Positions 6,265-9,229 of a stretch of DNA of 9,229 nucleotides are shown in pieces. A program made the translations under genes and the position numbers. Origin of the DNA: Lachnospiraceae bacterium (lineage in GTDB: Bacteria > Bacillota > Clostridia > Lachnospirales > Lachnospiraceae); contig DOWG01000271.1 of assembly GCA_003519685.1 (NCBI GenBank), forward strand, positions 9,458 to 18,686, read 5' to 3'. How positions within the stretch are numbered: position 1 is the stretch's first letter; the number at the start of each line of letters is the position of its first letter. Under the pieces are notes generated by a model, which made no database searches, was not told the DNA's origin, and saw only the letters and a list, made by a program, of their open reading frames with translations.

Positions 6265-7272
6265 ATGGAGAAGAAGACAGTAAGAAATTATGCGATTGAC
6301 TGCCAGAAGGGCATCCTTACCTTACTGATGTTGCTCTGCCACTGTATCCAGTTCTTCGGAGAGGAGAGCCGCCCGGTGCAGGGTTTTCTTGTAGATTATA
6401 TTAATCTGACTACCTTCTCCGGTTTCTACTTTTGCTTTGGATATGTTAATTATAAAGCCTATTTTAGCAAGGACTTTACCCATGCTGTCAAGCGGATGCT
6501 AAAGAATGCCGGCAAGCTGCTGATTGCTTTCTATATTTCGGAGATCGCCTTCTATGCCTTATTTGAAAATAAAATTTTCAAGATAGATTTGCTGGGGGAT
6601 GTTCTTTTAATCAGAAGCTATGCGGGATGGTCGGAATTCTTAATATCCTTTGCGGGGATTTTGATTCTGGGATTACTTTTATTTCCCGTATTTAAAAAAA
6701 TGAGACTTGGTATCTTTGCCCTTTTTGGAGCAATTAGTATCGCTGCCTGCTTCCTTCCCTATGAAAAGCAGACGGTCCCTCAGTTAGCTCTGTTAATAGG
6801 ATCAGAGAAGTATATTACTTATCCTTGCGTGCAGTATATGGTTTATTTTGCTTTTGGTGTGCTGCTTTCCAGAATGGAATGGGTTTTTCACAAATTCGTG
6901 TTATTGGGATGCGGTATTGCCAGTCTTCCGGTAATCGGCTTCTATATCCTGAAGCGAGATCTTCCGGGGCGTTTTCCACCCTCATGGATCTACATTACCG
7001 GAGCATTTTTATTTATTTACTTATATTATTTGTTATGTCATTGGCTGACCGCCAGGAAAAATATGCGTATTGCCGGTATTGTGAGTGCTTATTTGAGTGA
7101 GGTCGGAGCAAATTCTTTATTCTATCTTCTGATCAGCAACCTGTTGATTTTCGCTTTCGCAGGTTCTGCCTTCAGCTTCCGATCGACTTTATATGCAACC
7201 GGTTTTTATATCATTTTGTTACTAATAATACCATATTTAAAAAAATTAATTCGGCATGTAAAATTACAATAA
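6265..7272 (+). CDS. Multi-pass membrane protein resembling acyltransferase-3 / OpgC-type acyltransferases
   Basis: 335 residues, with about ten hydrophobic segments and no signal peptide. The N-terminus (R7, D12, then KGI at 15-17 and His26 at the end of the first membrane segment) resembles the R-x4-D-x2-(R/K)-G...H signature of acyltransferase-3 and related membrane O-acetyltransferases. A basic 'AVKRMLKNAGK' stretch after the second membrane segment matches the R-rich loop of that family. Such enzymes move acyl groups onto sugars or cell-envelope glycans at the membrane. It starts 4 nt after the permease stop, with AAGGGA at 6252-6257, and ends 13 nt before the hydrolase gene, so it belongs to the operon. 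The family call is by motif memory only and remote; a polytopic protein of unknown function is the alternative. The role in sugar use is unknown. Confidence 0.6.
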   Translation: MEKKTVRNYAIDCQKGILTLLMLLCHCIQFFGEESRPVQGFLVDYINLTTFSGFYFCFGYVNYKAYFSKDFTHAVKRMLKNAGKLLIAFYISEIAFYALFENKIFKIDLLGDVLLIRSYAGWSEFLISFAGILILGLLLFPVFKKMRLGIFALFGAISIAACFLPYEKQTVPQLALLIGSEKYITYPCVQYMVYFAFGVLLSRMEWVFHKFVLLGCGIASLPVIGFYILKRDLPGRFPPSWIYITGAFLFIYLYYLLCHWLTARKNMRIAGIVSAYLSEVGANSLFYLLISNLLIFAFAGSAFSFRSTLYATGFYIILLLIIPYLKKLIRHVKLQ

Positions 7273-7285
7273 CGGAGGATTGAAC

Positions 7286-9088
7286 ATGAAAAATTACATA
7301 AAAGATTATCCACGTCCACAGTTTGTCAGAAAAAACTGGGCTAATTTAAACGGCGTATGGGATTTTTCCTTTGATGATGGAAAACTTGGTGAAACTGAAA
7401 AATGGTATGAGATATTTCCGATAGATAAGACTATTTTGGTACCCTTTACTTATGAGACGAAGCTAAGCTCAATTCAGGAGGATGCTGATTATGATACGGT
7501 CGATTATCATGATACGGTCTGGTATCACAGAAAGCTTAGTGTAGACGGAAAGAAATTGGCTGAAAGTAAGCTACTGCTTCATTTTGAAGGCAGTGACTTT
7601 ATGACGAAGGTATGGGTAAACGGCAAGCTGGCCGGAAGCCATAGGGGAGGCTACAGCCGCTTCTCTTTTGATATCTCAACTATTGTAAGCGATGGAGAAA
7701 ATGATGTGGTTGTAAAGGTGGAGGATTCATGTGATGCCTCCCAGCCCAGGGGAAAGCAACGCTGGAAGAAAGAAAACTTTGGATGCTGGTATGTTCAGAC
7801 AACGGGAATATGGAAAACCGTATGGATGGAATATGTGCCGAAAGTCAGATTAGACCGGGTAAAAATCACGCCATTGCTTGATGAACAGGCAGTTGAATTG
7901 GAATTTGACGTACAAGCGGATCATTATGGAGAAGAACTTAGCGTGGAAGCGGTAATCACCTTTGAAGGATCCTTTGTAAACAAGGGCGTATTTGCAATTC
8001 CTTCGAAGCGTGTTATTACGAAGCTAAAGGTGGCAGTTGCGGAAAAACAGGATCTTCATGATATCCAGACCTGGTCACCGGAGAAACCAAACCTATATGA
8101 TTTGGAACTTCGTGTTATTTACAGGGATAAAGTATGCGATGAGGTCGGTTCTTATTTCGGAATGCGAGAGATTAGAATTGACAAGAATAATATTCTGCTC
8201 AATGGCAGACCTTTGTATCAGAGATTGATTCTGGATCAGGGCTATTGGAAAGATTCTCACCTGACACCGCCCAGCGAGGAGGCACTGATTGAAGATATTG
8301 ATAAAATCCAGCGGCTTGGGTTTAACGGTCTTCGCAAGCATCAGAAAATTGAGGATGAGAGATTCTTATACTGGTGTGATGTGAAGGGAATGTTGGTTTG
8401 GAGCGAGGCACCGGCAGCTTATGAATTTACCGATGATGCGATAGAAGAGTTCACCAGGGAATGGATGGAGATTGTCAGACAGAACTATAACCATCCCTGT
8501 ATCATTACTTGGACGCCGATCAATGAATCCTGGGGAGTTCCAAATGTGGAGACAGATATCTCCCAGCAGAGATTTACCGAAGCAATTTATTATATTACCA
8601 AATCTTTTGACCAATATCGGCCGGTAATTGTTAATGACGGCTGGGAGCATACAATTTCGGACATCATTACACTTCACGATTATGAGGAAAGTGGCTTGGA
8701 TTTCTTTAAGCGATACAACGAATGCAAAGAGCAGATACTAACGACGGAGGTTTATCACAATAAACATAAATCGGCTTTTGCAAACGGTTATTCTTACCGC
8801 GGCCAACCAATAATCATAAGTGAATACGGCGGAATTGCCTTCGATAACGACAACCGAGGTTGGGGCTACGGCAATAAGGTTCAAAGTGAGGAGCAGTTTC
8901 TGACCCGGTTTGATGAAATAACTACGGCCATTAAGAATACAACCTATGTATGCGGCTACTGCTATACTCAGGTATCCGATGTCCAGCAGGAAATCAACGG
9001 ACTACTGGACAGTGATCGGAATTTCAAGGTGGATCCGGAGAGAATCAGGGAAATCAATACCAGAGAAACGGGTTATCTTCTTGCATAG
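7286..9088 (+). CDS. Glycoside hydrolase family 2 enzyme (beta-glycosidase, substrate unassigned)
   Basis: A cytoplasmic 600-residue retaining beta-glycosidase; no signal peptide. Domain order is typical of GH2: a jelly-roll sugar-binding domain (about 10-180, with VWVNG at 109-113 and GGYSRFSFD after it), an Ig-like sandwich (about 188-290) and a TIM barrel (about 295-600). The acid/base is Glu414 in INES, and the nucleophile is Glu513 in ISEYGG. Size and residue positions resemble beta-glucuronidase (Glu413/Glu504 in E. coli), but the NxK carboxylate-binding motif of glucuronidases is absent: that region reads EINGLLDSDR. LacZ-like motifs are also missing. Activity on a galactoside, arabinoside or similar glycoside is open. 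Start is ATG 7286, 7 nt after GGAGG (7274-7278); the in-frame TTG at 7280 is only 1 nt from that site. Last gene of the operon. Confidence 0.93.
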   Translation: MKNYIKDYPRPQFVRKNWANLNGVWDFSFDDGKLGETEKWYEIFPIDKTILVPFTYETKLSSIQEDADYDTVDYHDTVWYHRKLSVDGKKLAESKLLLHFEGSDFMTKVWVNGKLAGSHRGGYSRFSFDISTIVSDGENDVVVKVEDSCDASQPRGKQRWKKENFGCWYVQTTGIWKTVWMEYVPKVRLDRVKITPLLDEQAVELEFDVQADHYGEELSVEAVITFEGSFVNKGVFAIPSKRVITKLKVAVAEKQDLHDIQTWSPEKPNLYDLELRVIYRDKVCDEVGSYFGMREIRIDKNNILLNGRPLYQRLILDQGYWKDSHLTPPSEEALIEDIDKIQRLGFNGLRKHQKIEDERFLYWCDVKGMLVWSEAPAAYEFTDDAIEEFTREWMEIVRQNYNHPCIITWTPINESWGVPNVETDISQQRFTEAIYYITKSFDQYRPVIVNDGWEHTISDIITLHDYEESGLDFFKRYNECKEQILTTEVYHNKHKSAFANGYSYRGQPIIISEYGGIAFDNDNRGWGYGNKVQSEEQFLTRFDEITTAIKNTTYVCGYCYTQVSDVQQEINGLLDSDRNFKVDPERIREINTRETGYLLA

Positions 9089-9096
9089 ATAAAAAA

Positions 9097-9134
9097 TAAA
9101 GCGTGCCTTCTATGTCATAGGAAGTAACGCTTTA
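9097..9134 (-). terminator. Hairpin with U-tract on the - strand
   Basis: TAAAGCGT (9097-9104) pairs with ACGCTTTA (9127-9134), with an inner CTTCTAT/ATAGGAAG stem carrying one bulge. On the + strand no T run follows. On the - strand the stem runs into six T (A-run at 9091-9096), the form of an intrinsic terminator for a convergent gene. It lies 8 bases after the GH2 stop and may also slow + strand transcription. Confidence 0.5.
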
Positions 9135-9161
9135 GCACAACAAGATCTTTTCAAGTTAAAA

Positions 9162-9202
9162 AAAGGGATGAGAAATTGCGGACCGCAATTTCTCATCCCT
9201 TT
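9162..9202. terminator. Perfect 20-bp hairpin, probable bidirectional terminator
   Basis: The arms 9162-9181 and 9183-9202 are exact reverse complements around a single central base; physically the loop would be about five bases. On the - strand the stem is followed by an unbroken T run (A-run at 9158-9164), a classic intrinsic terminator. On the + strand the tail TTTCATACTCTTT is weaker but may serve to end the sugar operon. Confidence 0.75.
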
Positions 9203-9229
9203 CATACTCTTTGCTATGTTACAACCCAG

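Noticed and set aside
6825..7100. 91-codon + strand frame inside the acyltransferase-like gene
   Set aside because: It is fully nested in a longer frame with consistent membrane-protein composition and has no own ribosome site.
8366..8677. 103-codon - strand frame inside the GH2 gene
   Set aside because: It is opposite the catalytic region of GH2, whose conservation explains the open frame.

Overview
The window reads as a chromosomal stretch from a low-to-moderate GC Gram-positive anaerobe, most likely a Clostridia member of the Lachnospiraceae type. This is an inference from several signs: GGAGG-type ribosome binding sites before almost every gene, TTGACA/TATAAT-like promoters with 17-bp spacers, a lipoprotein solute-binding protein, and an ABC sugar importer without its own ATPase. 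No mobile element, rRNA, tRNA or CRISPR array was seen. Every substantial gene lies on the + strand.

Left part (1-1690): the last codons of an upstream gene overlap the start of purH (ATGA overlap at 54-57), which points to a purine operon entering from the left. purH encodes the bifunctional enzyme for the last two steps of IMP synthesis and is closed by a clear intrinsic terminator at 1648-1689.

Middle (1690-3058): a monocistronic regulator gene has its own promoter. It encodes an ArsR-like winged helix-turn-helix domain fused to a beta-rich C-terminal domain of about 200 residues. A perfect 22-bp stem-loop follows the gene. The next 250 bases are non-coding and dense in signals: a strong sigma-A type promoter, candidate operator dyads, and a leader of about 148 nt with at least two stem-loops before the next gene.

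Right part (3059-9088): a five-gene operon for uptake and breakdown of an oligosaccharide or glycoside. It encodes a CUT1-type solute-binding lipoprotein, two permeases, a multi-pass membrane protein resembling acyltransferase-3 enzymes, and a cytoplasmic GH2 glycoside hydrolase. The binding protein would capture the sugar, the permeases would import it using an ATPase encoded elsewhere, and the hydrolase would cleave it inside the cell. The upstream regulator probably senses the sugar and controls the operon. A stem-loop between the binding-protein and permease genes probably sets their relative expression. The window ends with two hairpins whose U-tracts lie on the - strand, suggesting a convergent gene just beyond the right edge.

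The parts least explained by known systems are the regulator's C-terminal domain, the acyltransferase-like gene inside a catabolic operon, the structured leader, and the substrate of the GH2 enzyme.
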